Numbered from the stretch's first letter, positions 45,677-54,494 are shown. The stretch: DNA of 64,000 bases from DASYQD01 sp036005845 (GCA_036005845.1 DASYQD010000144.1:1-64000); one strand, 5' to 3'. A program made the numbers and translations. The notes: a model not told the origin generated them from the sequence alone.

Positions 45677-46420
45677 TCAGACGTCGCGGAAGCCCATCTC
45701 CTCGAGCTCGCGATTCATCTCCTCGCTGCCCTGGTCCTCGACGACGCGGCCGTCGAAGAGGTGCAGAGTGCGAGTGGCGTGACGCGACCAGCGCGGGTCG
45801 TGGGTGACCATGCAGATGGTGGCGCCATCGCGGTGCAGCTCGTCGAGCAGCTGCATCACCGCCTCGGCGTTCTTGCTGTCGAGGTTGCCGGTGGGCTCGT
45901 CGGCGAGCAGGATCGACGGCTTGCCGACGACGGCGCGCGCCACCGCGACGCGCTGCTGCTGGCCGCCGGAGAGCTGCGCCGGGTAGTGGCGCATGCGGTG
46001 CGACATGCCGACGCGCTCGAGCGCCTCCTGCACGCGCTGCTTGCGCTCGCTGCCGGGCATGCCGCGGTAGGTGAGCGGCAGCTCGACGTTCTCGAACACG
46101 TTGAGGTCGCCGATCAGGTTGAAGGCCTGGAAGATGAAGCCCACCTCGCGGTTGCGCACGCGGGCGCGCTCGGCGGCGGTCAAGCCCGCCGTCTCCTTGC
46201 TGTTCAACCAGTAGTGCCCCTCGGTCGGCGTATCGAGCAGGCCGAGCAGCGAGAGCAGCGTCGTCTTGCCGCAGCCCGAAGGCCCGGCAATCGACAGGTA
46301 CTCGCCGCGATCCACTTCGAGGTGGATGTCGGAGAGGGCGTGGGTCTCCACCTCGTCGGTGAAGAACACCTTCTTGAGGCCGTCGAGACGAATCAACTTG
46401 CCGTTGCTGCCGCTGGCCAT
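45677..46420 (-). CDS. LolD/MacB-type ABC ATPase (first ATPase of the locus)
   Basis: 247-aa nucleotide-binding subunit. Walker A AGPSGCGKTTLL, Q-loop GFIFQAFNLIGDLNVFENVELPL, signature LSGGQQQRVAVARAV, Walker B SILLADEPTGNLDSKNAEAV with the standard D-loop, H-loop MVTHDPRW. A 25-residue acidic tail (DQGSEEMNRELEEMGFRDV) follows the ATPase fold. The ATG is 12 bases after the adaptor stop. It should energise one or more of the permeases downstream. Confidence 0.95.
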   Translation of the reverse strand: MASGSNGKLIRLDGLKKVFFTDEVETHALSDIHLEVDRGEYLSIAGPSGCGKTTLLSLLGLLDTPTEGHYWLNSKETAGLTAAERARVRNREVGFIFQAFNLIGDLNVFENVELPLTYRGMPGSERKQRVQEALERVGMSHRMRHYPAQLSGGQQQRVAVARAVVGKPSILLADEPTGNLDSKNAEAVMQLLDELHRDGATICMVTHDPRWSRHATRTLHLFDGRVVEDQGSEEMNRELEEMGFRDV

Positions 46421-46432
46421 GTCAGTTGCTCC

Positions 46433-47686
46433 TCAATGCAGCCGGAGTCGTGAGTAACCGTCCCACTCGTTGGTATCGGAAAGGATGACCTTGTCGCCCT
46501 TGTTGAGCCCGCTCACCACCTCGATCGTGTGCGTCGAGGCGCGGCCGAGCTGCACGGTGACGCGCTGCGCGGTGTCGCCGTCGGGGCTGACCCGGAAGAG
46601 GCCGATCTTCTCGCCGGGCTGGCCGAAGGCCGGCCGGCTCATGTAGAGCACGTCGGGAAGGCGTTCGATCTCGATCGTGCCGTCGACGGAGAGATCGGGC
46701 CGCGAGCCCGGCGGCATCGGTCCGGTGAACGTCACGTCGACCGCCACCGTGCCCTGCCGCGCCGCGGGGTCGATGCGGGCGACGCGGCCGGCGACGATGC
46801 CGTTGCGGGTGTCGATCTGCGCCACCTGGCCGACCGCCACGTCCTTGGCCTGCGTCTCGGGGATGCGCAGCTCGGCTTTCAGCGTGTCGGGCTGCGCCAC
46901 CCGGGCGAGGATAGTGCCCGGGTTGACGCGCTGGCCGGCCTCGACCGCCACCTCCTGGAGGATGCCGGCGATGCCCGCCTTAACCTGCAGCGCCACCATC
47001 TGCTCGTTACGCAGCCGCTGCATCGTGCGCAGCTGCTCGAGCTGCGAGCGGCGGCCGGCCACCTGGGCCGCGTTCGCTTCACGCAGGCGCGCCAGACGCT
47101 GCTCCTCGAGCTGCTGCCGCTTGGTCATCTCGTCGGCGTGCAGCCGCGACACCTTGAGCGTGATGTCGGGGATGAGCTTCTCGGTGTGCAGCCGTTCGTT
47201 GGCCTCGACCTGCAGCCGCGCCTCCGCGAGCTGCGCCGAAAGCCCTGCGGCCTCGGCCTCCTGGTTGAGCAGCTGCGTCGCGAGCTGCGCCTCGAGCACG
47301 CGCAGGTCGGCCTCGGCGGTCGACAGCTGCGACTGCGCCTCCTGCGCCTGCTGGGCGAGCTCGGGGTTCGTCATCCGCAAGATGACGCTGTCGGGCGTGA
47401 CGTTGGCGCCGGGGCGCAGCACCACCTGCACCACCTGGCCCGCGTTGTCGGCGGAGATCCACTGCTCGCGCTCGGGCTCCAGCGTGCCCTGCCCGCGTAC
47501 CTCGCGCAGCATCTCGCCGCGCTTGACGCTGTCGATCCACAGCGTGCCGCCTTCGATCGAGGGAGCGGCGGGCTCGAGGCGGGCAAGCGCGAGCGAGCCG
47601 GCGGCAACGACGAGCACCGCGGCGCCGCCCCAGATGATGCGGCGGCGGCGGAGCAATTGAGCGCGTTCGGGTCTGGCGATATCCAT
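46433..47686 (-). CDS. HlyD/MacA-type periplasmic adaptor
   Basis: 417-aa membrane-fusion protein. N-terminal cytoplasmic residues, one signal-anchor helix (about 18-36, IIWGGAAVLVVAAGSLALARL), then a half barrel-sandwich domain beginning REVRGQGTLEPEREQWISADNAG, a long coiled-coil hairpin (about 105-240, with heptad-like NPELAQQAQEAQSQLSTAEADLRVLEAQL) and the second lipoyl half (KAGIAGILQEVAVEAGQRVNPGTILARVAQ), followed by beta-barrel and membrane-proximal domains. First gene after the sigma54 promoter. No outer-membrane TolC protein is in the window, so it would use one from elsewhere. Confidence 0.93.
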   Translation of the reverse strand: MDIARPERAQLLRRRRIIWGGAAVLVVAAGSLALARLEPAAPSIEGGTLWIDSVKRGEMLREVRGQGTLEPEREQWISADNAGQVVQVVLRPGANVTPDSVILRMTNPELAQQAQEAQSQLSTAEADLRVLEAQLATQLLNQEAEAAGLSAQLAEARLQVEANERLHTEKLIPDITLKVSRLHADEMTKRQQLEEQRLARLREANAAQVAGRRSQLEQLRTMQRLRNEQMVALQVKAGIAGILQEVAVEAGQRVNPGTILARVAQPDTLKAELRIPETQAKDVAVGQVAQIDTRNGIVAGRVARIDPAARQGTVAVDVTFTGPMPPGSRPDLSVDGTIEIERLPDVLYMSRPAFGQPGEKIGLFRVSPDGDTAQRVTVQLGRASTHTIEVVSGLNKGDKVILSDTNEWDGYSRLRLH

Positions 47687-47712
47687 GGTTTCAGTGCCTC
47701 GGCCGGGGCGGA

Positions 47713-47729
47713 TAGCAGAGGGTGTGCCA
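47713..47729 (-). promoter_or_regulatory. sigma54 promoter of the export operon
   Basis: On the minus strand TGGCACACCCTCTGCTA has TGGCAC as a perfect -24 element and the invariant GG and GC exactly ten bases apart; the -12 element (CTGC) differs by one base from TTGC. Predicted start about 47703, giving a 17-base leader with GAGG ahead of the adaptor ATG (47686). The sigma54 activator is encoded in the same operon. Confidence 0.75.
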
Positions 47730-47756
47730 CAGGGGCCGATTGCACGTAAGCACTCA

Positions 47757-47786
47757 TACGGCGGGATTTGAAGAAAGTTACGGCGG
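47757..47786. repeat. Paired direct repeat upstream of the sigma54 promoter
   Basis: TACGGCGG occurs at 47757-47764 and again at 47779-47786, 22 bases apart (about two helical turns) and 28-57 bases upstream of the -24 element. It could be an enhancer-type site for the NtrC-like regulator, but NtrC-family sites are usually inverted repeats, so this is only a candidate. Confidence 0.35.
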
Positions 47787-47878
47787 CGGAGCGAGGTGTC
47801 CGCAAGCGCGCCACCGCGACCGGCGCGTCCCAGGAACGAACACCCGAGCGGTGCGAGCGCCGCAAGGCAAACGCACGA

Positions 47879-47910
47879 AAGCCCGCCGGCGCGGCCGCGC
47901 CAGCGGGCTT
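47879..47910. terminator. Strong intergenic hairpin after the trypsin-like protease gene
   Basis: AAGCCCGC and GCGGGCTT bracket a 14-base palindromic core (GGCGCGGCCGCGCC) with one mismatch pair, making a stem of about 15 bp. It lies 25 bases past the protease stop on the minus strand and is followed there by a moderately T-rich stretch (TTTCGTGCGTTT). It insulates the sigma54 operon from upstream transcription. Confidence 0.65.
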
Positions 47911-47934
47911 CGTCTCGCGTCACGGGAAAGCGCG

Positions 47935-48687
47935 CTAGGGCAGCGTGACGAACTGGCCGAGGAAGGCGCGGGCCGATTCGGTGTCGAGGCGGTAGATGAC
48001 GTTGGTCGCCTTGCAGAGCGAGTCGCCGGTGATGGTGGTGCCGCCGACCACGTTGGTCTCGCCGCGGCTGGCGCCGATGAAGTTGGGGCCGCCCGAGTCG
48101 CCGTAGCAGGTGCCGCCGTCGCCGGTGTGGATGTTCTGCGACAGCCGCAGCCACGCCGGGTTCACCGAGTTGAGGCTGCCCACGGCGTACTCGCGGGTGT
48201 CGAGGTATGCGATGACGGGGCCGCCGGGCTCGTTGACCGGCTCCTGGCCGCCGTAGCCGACCGAGGTGAACGGCGCGCCGACAGCCAGCGCGTCGAGCGA
48301 GCCGGCCCCCGGCAGCCGGGCCGGCGTCACGCCCTTGATCGCGCGGTCCAGCACCACGACGGCGATGTCGTGCGGATCGCTCTGCGCCTGGTCGTACTGG
48401 GGGTCGGCGTAGTAGGTGCCGGCGAGGAGCCGCGACTGCGAGCTGAACTTCGAGTCGAAGGTGACGTAGACGCGCGCCGTGCCGAGGTCGCAGTGGGCGG
48501 CGGTCAAGAAGACCGTCGACGAGATCAGCGTGCCCGAGCAGTAGGGGAAGGTGCCGGAGGTGAAGTGGCCGACGAGCGCGCCCACCTCGGGGTGGAGGTT
48601 GCCGTCGGGCTGGCCGTAGGTGATGGCGAGCGCCGGGGCGGCGAGACAGAGCAGCAGGGCCGTGACGACAAGGAACCGATGACGCAT
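47935..48687 (-). CDS. Trypsin-like serine protease, secreted
   Basis: 250-aa exported S1-family protease. Signal peptide from ATG 48687 (MRHRFLVVTALLLCLAAPALA), with AGGAG nine bases upstream; the frame continues further but without a signal. Catalytic triad: His in LTAAHC, Asp in PHDIAVVVLD, Ser in CYGDSGGPNF. N-terminal ITYGQPDGNLHPEVGALVG replaces the usual IVGG, so zymogen activation may be absent or different. The 243 bases upstream (48688-48930) show no gene and no clear promoter. Confidence 0.93.
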   Translation of the reverse strand: MRHRFLVVTALLLCLAAPALAITYGQPDGNLHPEVGALVGHFTSGTFPYCSGTLISSTVFLTAAHCDLGTARVYVTFDSKFSSQSRLLAGTYYADPQYDQAQSDPHDIAVVVLDRAIKGVTPARLPGAGSLDALAVGAPFTSVGYGGQEPVNEPGGPVIAYLDTREYAVGSLNSVNPAWLRLSQNIHTGDGGTCYGDSGGPNFIGASRGETNVVGGTTITGDSLCKATNVIYRLDTESARAFLGQFVTLP

Positions 48688-48930
48688 GCGGGGCCTCCTT
48701 CGATGCAAGAGGGTCGAGAAGTGGAACGACACAGATGCCGAGGTCCGCGCGAATTGCAGCCGACGTGCCAGTGATCGGTGACTCGACGCGACGCGTTCGT
48801 TTACAGGCATTTGGGCGCGAACCCGCATGGCTGCGCCGGCGGCGTGCACGGGTCAGCCGCGAGACCCTCGACGTGACTTTGCTCAACCGCTGACCCAGGA
48901 CCCGGCGCCATGGACGTCGAGAGCCGAGCC

Positions 48931-51222
48931 CTAGAGCCGCTTCAACACCACCAGCGTGGTGTCGTCCGCCGCCGCCGCGCCGCCGAGGTGGCGGCGCCAG
49001 TCGAAGAGGAGGCGCTCCATGACTTCGGCGGCGTTCCAGGCGGTGGCGCCGGCGAGGATGTGGCTCGGGCGTTCGAAGCCGTAGGGGTTGCCGGCGAGGT
49101 CGGTGGCTTCGTAGAGGCCGTCGGAGTAGAGCAGCAGCACGCCGCCGCGCGGCAGCGTCGCCTCGACGTCGCGGTAGCGGCGCGGCGGGCCCTGGCCGAG
49201 CGGCAGGCCGGGGATCTCGATCTCTCGCGGCGGCAGCGGCGGCTGCGCCAGCATCGGGAACGGGTGGCCGGCGTTGGAGATCAGCAGCCGGCCGCTGTCC
49301 TGCTCGAGGCACACCAGGCAGAGCGTGGCGAACTGCCGCGACCCGACGCTGGTGCCGCGGATGACGCGGTCGACGCGTTCGAGGATGCGCGCCGGCGTGG
49401 CGTGGCCGTCGACGAGCGAGAGCAGCGACGCCTTGACGCTCGCCTGGCCGATGGCGCACGAGTAGCCGTGGCCGGAGACGTCGCCGGCGGCGATCCACAG
49501 CCGGCCGCGCTCGTCGCGCAGGAAATCGTAGAGGTCGCCGCCCGCCTCGGTGGCGAGCAGCGAGCGCGCCGTCACCTCGTAGCCGGGCAGGCGCGGCAGG
49601 CTCTGCGGCAGCAGGCCCGTCTGCATCCGCGACAGCAGGTCCATCTCGTAGGTGAGGCGCCGTTCACGCTCCTCGCGCTTCACGAACTCGGGCACCGCGC
49701 CGGGGTCGTGCTCGACGGCCTCGCCGCGGTAGAGCCCGACGAAGCCGGCAACCAGCGGCAGCAGTACGACGACGCCGGCGATGGCGGCGGTGAACGGCAG
49801 CCAGTCGGCGTAACGGAGGGCCAGCGCTGCCGTCGGCAGCAGGCCGGCGAGCAGCGCCGCCACCAGCGCGGCGGTGAGCCCGGCGCGTTGCAGCACGAGC
49901 AGCAGCAGCGCGGTGAGCAGCACGCCGGCGCCATACTGCGCGAGCCACGGCAGCAGGCCGAGCGGCGTCAGCACCAGCGGCACGGCGAGCATCGCCAGCG
50001 GCATCGCCCACCGCGCGCCGACGCGCCGCCCGATGACGAGCGCGATGAGGAGGGCCGCCACCCAGATCATCGCCCGCCGCAGCGGGTGGCCGCCGAGGCC
50101 GAAGAGCGGCAACGCGGCGGCGCTGCCTCCCGGCTCGACGCCGGGCAGCACCACCGCCAGCGCCAGCAGGCCGACGCGCAGCCCGGCGAGCCCGGCGCCC
50201 GCCGCCCAGCCGGCGAGCAGGGCGCGGCCGGCGCGCGCGCCCAGCCGGCCGCGGCGCAGCGTGTCGAGCGTGGTCGAGAAGTCGGGCAGGCGCGAGCGCG
50301 CCCACGACTCGGCGCCGGCCCACAAGAGCATCAGCCACATCGCGGTGGGCGGCACCACGAGCGCGTGAAGGACGAGCGCCGGCACCGTGCGCGGCCAGTC
50401 GCCGAACAGCGCGGTGACGAAGAAGAGCAGCGCGAGCAGCAGCGCGTTCCACAGGTCGACGCGGCCGCGGAAGGCGAGCACGGTGAAGAGGATGAGGGCG
50501 AAGGCGATCAGCGCCGTCGGCGCCAGCACGCGCGCCCACCCCGAGCCGAAGCCGTGCGAGTCGAGGTCGAGCGCGGCCACCGCGATGCTGCCCGGCCGCC
50601 GCGAGCACATGATCGAGCCGCCGGCGGGGTCGAGCAGATAGAGGTGCTCCGGGTCACCCCGCTCCGTGCTGCCGGCGATGGGCGTCAGCGTCTCCGCCGC
50701 CTGCTGGCTACCGCCAGTCTCGCGGCGCTCGCCGAGCGTCTCGCCGCGGCGCAGCAGCAGCCTGCAGATGCCGTCGGGCTGCTCCGCGCGCGGCGACAAG
50801 AAGGCCGTCACCGTGGCCGGCTCCCAGCTCGACTCCCACGGCTCGCGGGTGGCGGAGAAGCCCATCACCAGCCGCCCCTGCGCCGCTCCCCACTGCGCCG
50901 CCTGCGAGACCTCGACCTCGAGACCGCGGCCGTGGCGGGCGAGCCAGCCGTCGGCGCCTTCGCCCAGCAGCCGGCGCGCGGCGCGGTTCTCGTCGTGCGG
51001 CGTCAGCAGGCGCACGCGCGGCGCCGCCGGCGGCAGCGCCACGCCGTTGCGCCGCGCCGCCTCGCGGAAGTCGTCGACAAAGGCCTTGCGCGGCGGCAGG
51101 TCGCCGACGCGGCCGGCGGGCAGCAGCGCCGCGCCCGCCGCAAAGCCGGCGACGAGCACGGCGGCGCCGGCGAGCAGACGCAGCGCGGCGGCCGTACGCG
51201 GGGAAGGGCTGGTCGAAGTCAT
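48931..51222 (-). CDS. Membrane-bound SpoIIE-type PP2C phosphatase
   Basis: 763-aa protein. One N-terminal helix (about 14-36), an extracytoplasmic region of about 200 residues (contains a C-R-R-P-G segment and a lone Cys pair), then about eight helices (about 230-520), and a cytoplasmic PP2C phosphatase domain preceded by a linker helix (EFVKREERERRLTYEMDLLSRMQTGLLP, the usual SpoIIE activation switch). Metal Asp motifs: ATEAGGDLYDF, AAGDVSGHGY, LYSDGLYEA and DDTTLVVL. It probably dephosphorylates an anti-sigma-factor antagonist in a partner-switch pathway; no such partner is in this window. ATG at 51222. Confidence 0.9.
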   Translation of the reverse strand: MTSTSPSPRTAAALRLLAGAAVLVAGFAAGAALLPAGRVGDLPPRKAFVDDFREAARRNGVALPPAAPRVRLLTPHDENRAARRLLGEGADGWLARHGRGLEVEVSQAAQWGAAQGRLVMGFSATREPWESSWEPATVTAFLSPRAEQPDGICRLLLRRGETLGERRETGGSQQAAETLTPIAGSTERGDPEHLYLLDPAGGSIMCSRRPGSIAVAALDLDSHGFGSGWARVLAPTALIAFALILFTVLAFRGRVDLWNALLLALLFFVTALFGDWPRTVPALVLHALVVPPTAMWLMLLWAGAESWARSRLPDFSTTLDTLRRGRLGARAGRALLAGWAAGAGLAGLRVGLLALAVVLPGVEPGGSAAALPLFGLGGHPLRRAMIWVAALLIALVIGRRVGARWAMPLAMLAVPLVLTPLGLLPWLAQYGAGVLLTALLLLVLQRAGLTAALVAALLAGLLPTAALALRYADWLPFTAAIAGVVVLLPLVAGFVGLYRGEAVEHDPGAVPEFVKREERERRLTYEMDLLSRMQTGLLPQSLPRLPGYEVTARSLLATEAGGDLYDFLRDERGRLWIAAGDVSGHGYSCAIGQASVKASLLSLVDGHATPARILERVDRVIRGTSVGSRQFATLCLVCLEQDSGRLLISNAGHPFPMLAQPPLPPREIEIPGLPLGQGPPRRYRDVEATLPRGGVLLLYSDGLYEATDLAGNPYGFERPSHILAGATAWNAAEVMERLLFDWRRHLGGAAAADDTTLVVLKRL

Positions 51223-51424
51223 CGCGGTTCGGCAGTCTCGCTGCGACTTACGCTGCGACCACTACCCTGCGGCCACTACGCATGGCGGCGGCCGCGGTTC
51301 CCACCCCGGCGCAATCGGCGGCGCATCGCTCCTCCCCTGCTGGCGGCGACGCTACCCCAGCGCGGAGGTGAGGGAAAGCGCGATCGATCGGCGGCCCTCG
51401 CCGTGGGCGCTACCATGCGCCCCA
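51223..51424. repeat. Divergent intergenic region with three imperfect short tandem repeats
   Basis: The 202-base gap between the divergent phosphatase and peptidase genes holds three tandem near-copies of a 14-base unit (GCTGCGACTTAC, GCTGCGACCACTAC, CCTGCGGCCACTAC) at about 51239-51279. No sigma70 or sigma54 match is convincing. The repeat could be a regulator site or simple slippage. Confidence 0.35.
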
Positions 51425-54400
51425 ATGCGACGCGCCGCCACCGGCTTTCTCCTCGCGCTCCTCGTCATTCCCGCCGCCGCGAGGGCGCAACTCGACTGGG
51501 CCTCGTTTGCCGGGCGGCCATCGGACGACTGGCGCACGCTCGAGGTGCCCGGCTACCGCCTCTACTACCCGGCGCCTGCCGAGCCGTGGGCGCGGCACCT
51601 CGCGGCGCGGCTTCCCGCCGTGCGCGAGCGGGTCGCCGCGCAGGTCGGCTGGGACGCCAAGGACACCGTCGACGTCGTGCTCGCCGATCCCATCGCGCAG
51701 CCCAACGGCGCGGCGTGGCCGCTGCTCCACCATCCGCGCCTCGTGCTGCTGTTGACGCCGCCCAACGCGTCGTCGCAGCTCGGACAGTTCGGCGATTGGC
51801 CGCAGCTGCTCATCACCCACGAGCAGGCGCACCTGTCGCACCTGCTGCGGCCGTCGCGCAATCCGCTGGTGCGAGCGCTGCGGCTGCCGTTCGGACCGAT
51901 CGCGCTGCGCGCGCCGCGCTGGGTATCCGAGGGTTACGCGACGATCGTCGAAGGGCGCGCCACCCGCAGCGGCCGGCCGTCGAGCCCGCTGCGCGCCGCG
52001 GTGCTGCGGCGCTGGGCGCAGCGTGGCCGGCTGCCGGCCTATCCGGCGCTGGCCGGCGACTCGCGGACCTACCTCGGCGACGCGATGGCGTACCTTGCCG
52101 GCTCCGCATACCTCGAATGGCTCGAGGCGCGCACCGACCCAGGCAGTCTCGATCGCTTGTGGCGCCGGCTCACGGCGCGGAAGGTGCGACCCTTCGCCGG
52201 CGCCTTCCGCGGCGTCTTCGGCGAGTCGCCGCAGGCGCTGTGGGACCGCTTCCGCGCCGAGCTGAGCTGGCAGTCGGTGGAGGTCGAGAAGCGGCTCGGC
52301 AGCGGCGGGCGCGACGGCGAGCCGTGGCTCGACCGCACGTGGGGCACTGGGAGGCCGGCCGTCTCGCGCGACGGCGCACGGGTGGCGTTCGGGCTCACCG
52401 AGCGCGACACGCCGCCCCGCATCGCGATCTACGCGACGAAGGACGACACGGAAGCCGAGCATCGCCGCGAGGAGGAGCAGAAGGAGCTGCTGGCGCGCGA
52501 TCCCGAGGACGCGCCGGCGGTCAAGAGCGGCGCGCCGGAGCGCGATGCAGTGGCGACCCTGGAGCTGCCCGGCACGACCGTCGATCCGTCGCCGCGCTTC
52601 CTCGGCGATGGCTCGGTGCTCTTCGCGCGCTCGCTGCCGGACGGCGACGGGCGATTCCGCGCCGACCTGTTTCACTGGCGGCCGGACGGCGGCGACGTCG
52701 AGCGGCTGACGCACGAGGCCGATCTACGCGCCGCCGATCCCTCGCCGGACGGCGGCTTCGCGGTGGCGGTGGAGGCGCGGTGGGGGCAGACACGGCTCGT
52801 GCGCGTCGATCTCGGAAGCGGCGAGGTGACACCGCTGACGGAGGCGAGCGTCGACGTGGTCGTGGACTCGCCGCGCATCTCGCCCGATGGCGCGAGGCTC
52901 GCGTACCTGCGTCATCGCGCTGAAGGGTGGGAGCTAGTCATTCGCGAGCTCGCGAGCGGCGAGGAGCGCATCGTCGCCACGCCGCCGGGCGCGGCGGTGC
53001 AGGACCCGGCGTGGTCGCCGCGGGGCGATACGCTCTACGCGGTAGTGGAACAGGATGGGGTGCTCGACGTGCGCCGGTTGGCGTTGCCGTCGGCCGCAGA
53101 CGATGGCAGCGCAGGCGGTGACGCTCCGCACGCCACGCCTTCGCCGCAACGCATCACACGCGTGCTCGGCGCCGCGCTCGGGCCGGAGCCGCTGCCGGAC
53201 GAGTCGGCGCTGTTGTTCCTCTCGCTCGAGCCGGAAGGCATGCAGGTGCGAAGGATCGCGCTTGGTGCCGATGGTGCCGGCGCTGCGGCCGACACCGCGA
53301 CGACAGGCGCGGCGACTGCGGACGCGTCGGCCTCGACGACTGCGCTCGACTCCGCGTCGCCATCGGCATCCACACCGCGCGCGCTCGACGCCGCGGAGCT
53401 CCACCCCGCTCTGCCCCCCACGCCCACCGCGCCACCGGCCCTCGCTCTCGCCGAGGTACCGCCGAGCCGCGATTACGGCTTCGGTCGCGGCGAGTGGTCG
53501 CAGCTCTCCGGCGGCAGCGCGGGGCCCGGCGCCGCTTCCGCCGAGAGCGGCATCCGCGGCGGCGACCTGGTCGGCAAGTGGGAGCTGCTCGCGTTGGTCG
53601 CCGTCGGTACCGGCGCCGGCGCGCGCGGCGCCAGCGCGGCGGCCGCGTGGCGCGGCTGGCCGGTCGAGCTGGTGGCGCAGGCGTATCGCGTCAAGGAGAG
53701 GCCCTCCGCGCAACGCGACGCCGAGCGCGAGGCGGGCCGTCTCTTCGACCTGACGACGAAGGGCGCCGAGCTCACGGCGGGCTGGGAGCGGCCGCTGCTC
53801 GAGGGCCGTCTCGGCGCCCGCCTCGCCGTCGGCACCGAGAGCCTCGACACCGCGGGCGGCGGCGAGCTGTCGCGCCACGGCGTGCAGCTCGAGACGACGG
53901 CGGCCAAGCAGCTGCGCCGCGGGCCTTGGCGGCTGGCGACCGAGATCGGGCTCGGCGGCGCGCTCGCCAGCACGGAAGGCGAGTCGTGGAACCGCCGCGG
54001 CGGCCGCCTCGCGCTCACGCTCGGCCGCACGCGCAGCAGTCTTCAGCTCGCATTCGCGAAGCAGGACCTCGGCGGCCGGCCCGCGGCCGTCGACCTGCTG
54101 CGCGTCGGCGGCCTGCCCTCGACGCTGCTGCCGCCCTTCGCCGGCGGCAACCGCATCGAGGTGCCGGCGCTGCCGGCCGCGGCGCTCGTCGGCAGCGGCT
54201 ACGAGGGGCAGCGCGTGGCGCTCGACCTGCCGCGCGGACCGCTGACGCCGTTCTGGGAAAGGCACCGCGTGGAGCGCGCCCATCCGGGTCTGCAGCAGAA
54301 CCGATGGAGCGACTGGGTGGGGCTCGCCGGCGCGGAGCTCGAATTGCGCCTGCCGCCGCTGCCGCTCTTCGACCTGGCGGCGGCGCGGCTCCACGTCGGC

Positions 54401-54472
54401 GCCGCCTACGGTCTCGACGAGCCGTACCGCGGCGACGTGCAGGGCTGGGCCGTGCTCGCTTGGCGTCCCTGA
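51425..54472 (+). CDS. Three-part exported protein: HEXXH domain, TolB-like propeller, barrel-like C-terminus
   Basis: 1,015-aa. Signal peptide to about residue 21 (LLALLVIPAAARAQ). Residues 25-290: gluzincin peptidase-MA-like domain with HEQAH (132-136) and Glu169 in WVSEGYATIVEG. Residues about 310-620: PD40/TolB propeller blades (AVSRDGARVAFGL, PSPRFLGDGSVLFARSLPDG, DPSPDGGFAVAVEA, SPRISPDGARLAYLRHR, DPAWSPRGDTLYAVV). A Ser/Thr/Ala-rich spacer (about 620-680) leads to about 330 residues of alternating hydrophobic strands (LALTLGRTRSSLQLAFAK, GWAVLAWRP end) resembling an outer-membrane beta-barrel. ATG 51425 is the signal-peptide start; no strong Shine-Dalgarno. Possible surface protease; substrate unknown. 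Confidence 0.8.
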   Translation: MRRAATGFLLALLVIPAAARAQLDWASFAGRPSDDWRTLEVPGYRLYYPAPAEPWARHLAARLPAVRERVAAQVGWDAKDTVDVVLADPIAQPNGAAWPLLHHPRLVLLLTPPNASSQLGQFGDWPQLLITHEQAHLSHLLRPSRNPLVRALRLPFGPIALRAPRWVSEGYATIVEGRATRSGRPSSPLRAAVLRRWAQRGRLPAYPALAGDSRTYLGDAMAYLAGSAYLEWLEARTDPGSLDRLWRRLTARKVRPFAGAFRGVFGESPQALWDRFRAELSWQSVEVEKRLGSGGRDGEPWLDRTWGTGRPAVSRDGARVAFGLTERDTPPRIAIYATKDDTEAEHRREEEQKELLARDPEDAPAVKSGAPERDAVATLELPGTTVDPSPRFLGDGSVLFARSLPDGDGRFRADLFHWRPDGGDVERLTHEADLRAADPSPDGGFAVAVEARWGQTRLVRVDLGSGEVTPLTEASVDVVVDSPRISPDGARLAYLRHRAEGWELVIRELASGEERIVATPPGAAVQDPAWSPRGDTLYAVVEQDGVLDVRRLALPSAADDGSAGGDAPHATPSPQRITRVLGAALGPEPLPDESALLFLSLEPEGMQVRRIALGADGAGAAADTATTGAATADASASTTALDSASPSASTPRALDAAELHPALPPTPTAPPALALAEVPPSRDYGFGRGEWSQLSGGSAGPGAASAESGIRGGDLVGKWELLALVAVGTGAGARGASAAAAWRGWPVELVAQAYRVKERPSAQRDAEREAGRLFDLTTKGAELTAGWERPLLEGRLGARLAVGTESLDTAGGGELSRHGVQLETTAAKQLRRGPWRLATEIGLGGALASTEGESWNRRGGRLALTLGRTRSSLQLAFAKQDLGGRPAAVDLLRVGGLPSTLLPPFAGGNRIEVPALPAAALVGSGYEGQRVALDLPRGPLTPFWERHRVERAHPGLQQNRWSDWVGLAGAELELRLPPLPLFDLAAARLHVGAAYGLDEPYRGDVQGWAVLAWRP

Positions 54473-54487
54473 GCCGCGTTTCGCGGC
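54473..54487. terminator. Convergent intergenic hairpin
   Basis: GCCGCG-TTT-CGCGGC, a perfect 6-bp stem with a 3-base loop, fills most of the 22-base gap between the convergent peptidase/propeller and SCO1-cytochrome c genes. Likely bidirectional terminator. Confidence 0.45.
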
Positions 54488-54494
54488 GCAACAG

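Noticed and set aside
48910..52923. Very long open frame on the + strand opposite the phosphatase gene
   Set aside because: It is antisense to a protein with clear PP2C motifs and has the Arg/Ala/Gln-rich, motif-free composition of GC-rich shadow frames. Similar long frames at 10522-12630, 38605-41088 and 41070-43376 were dropped for the same reason.
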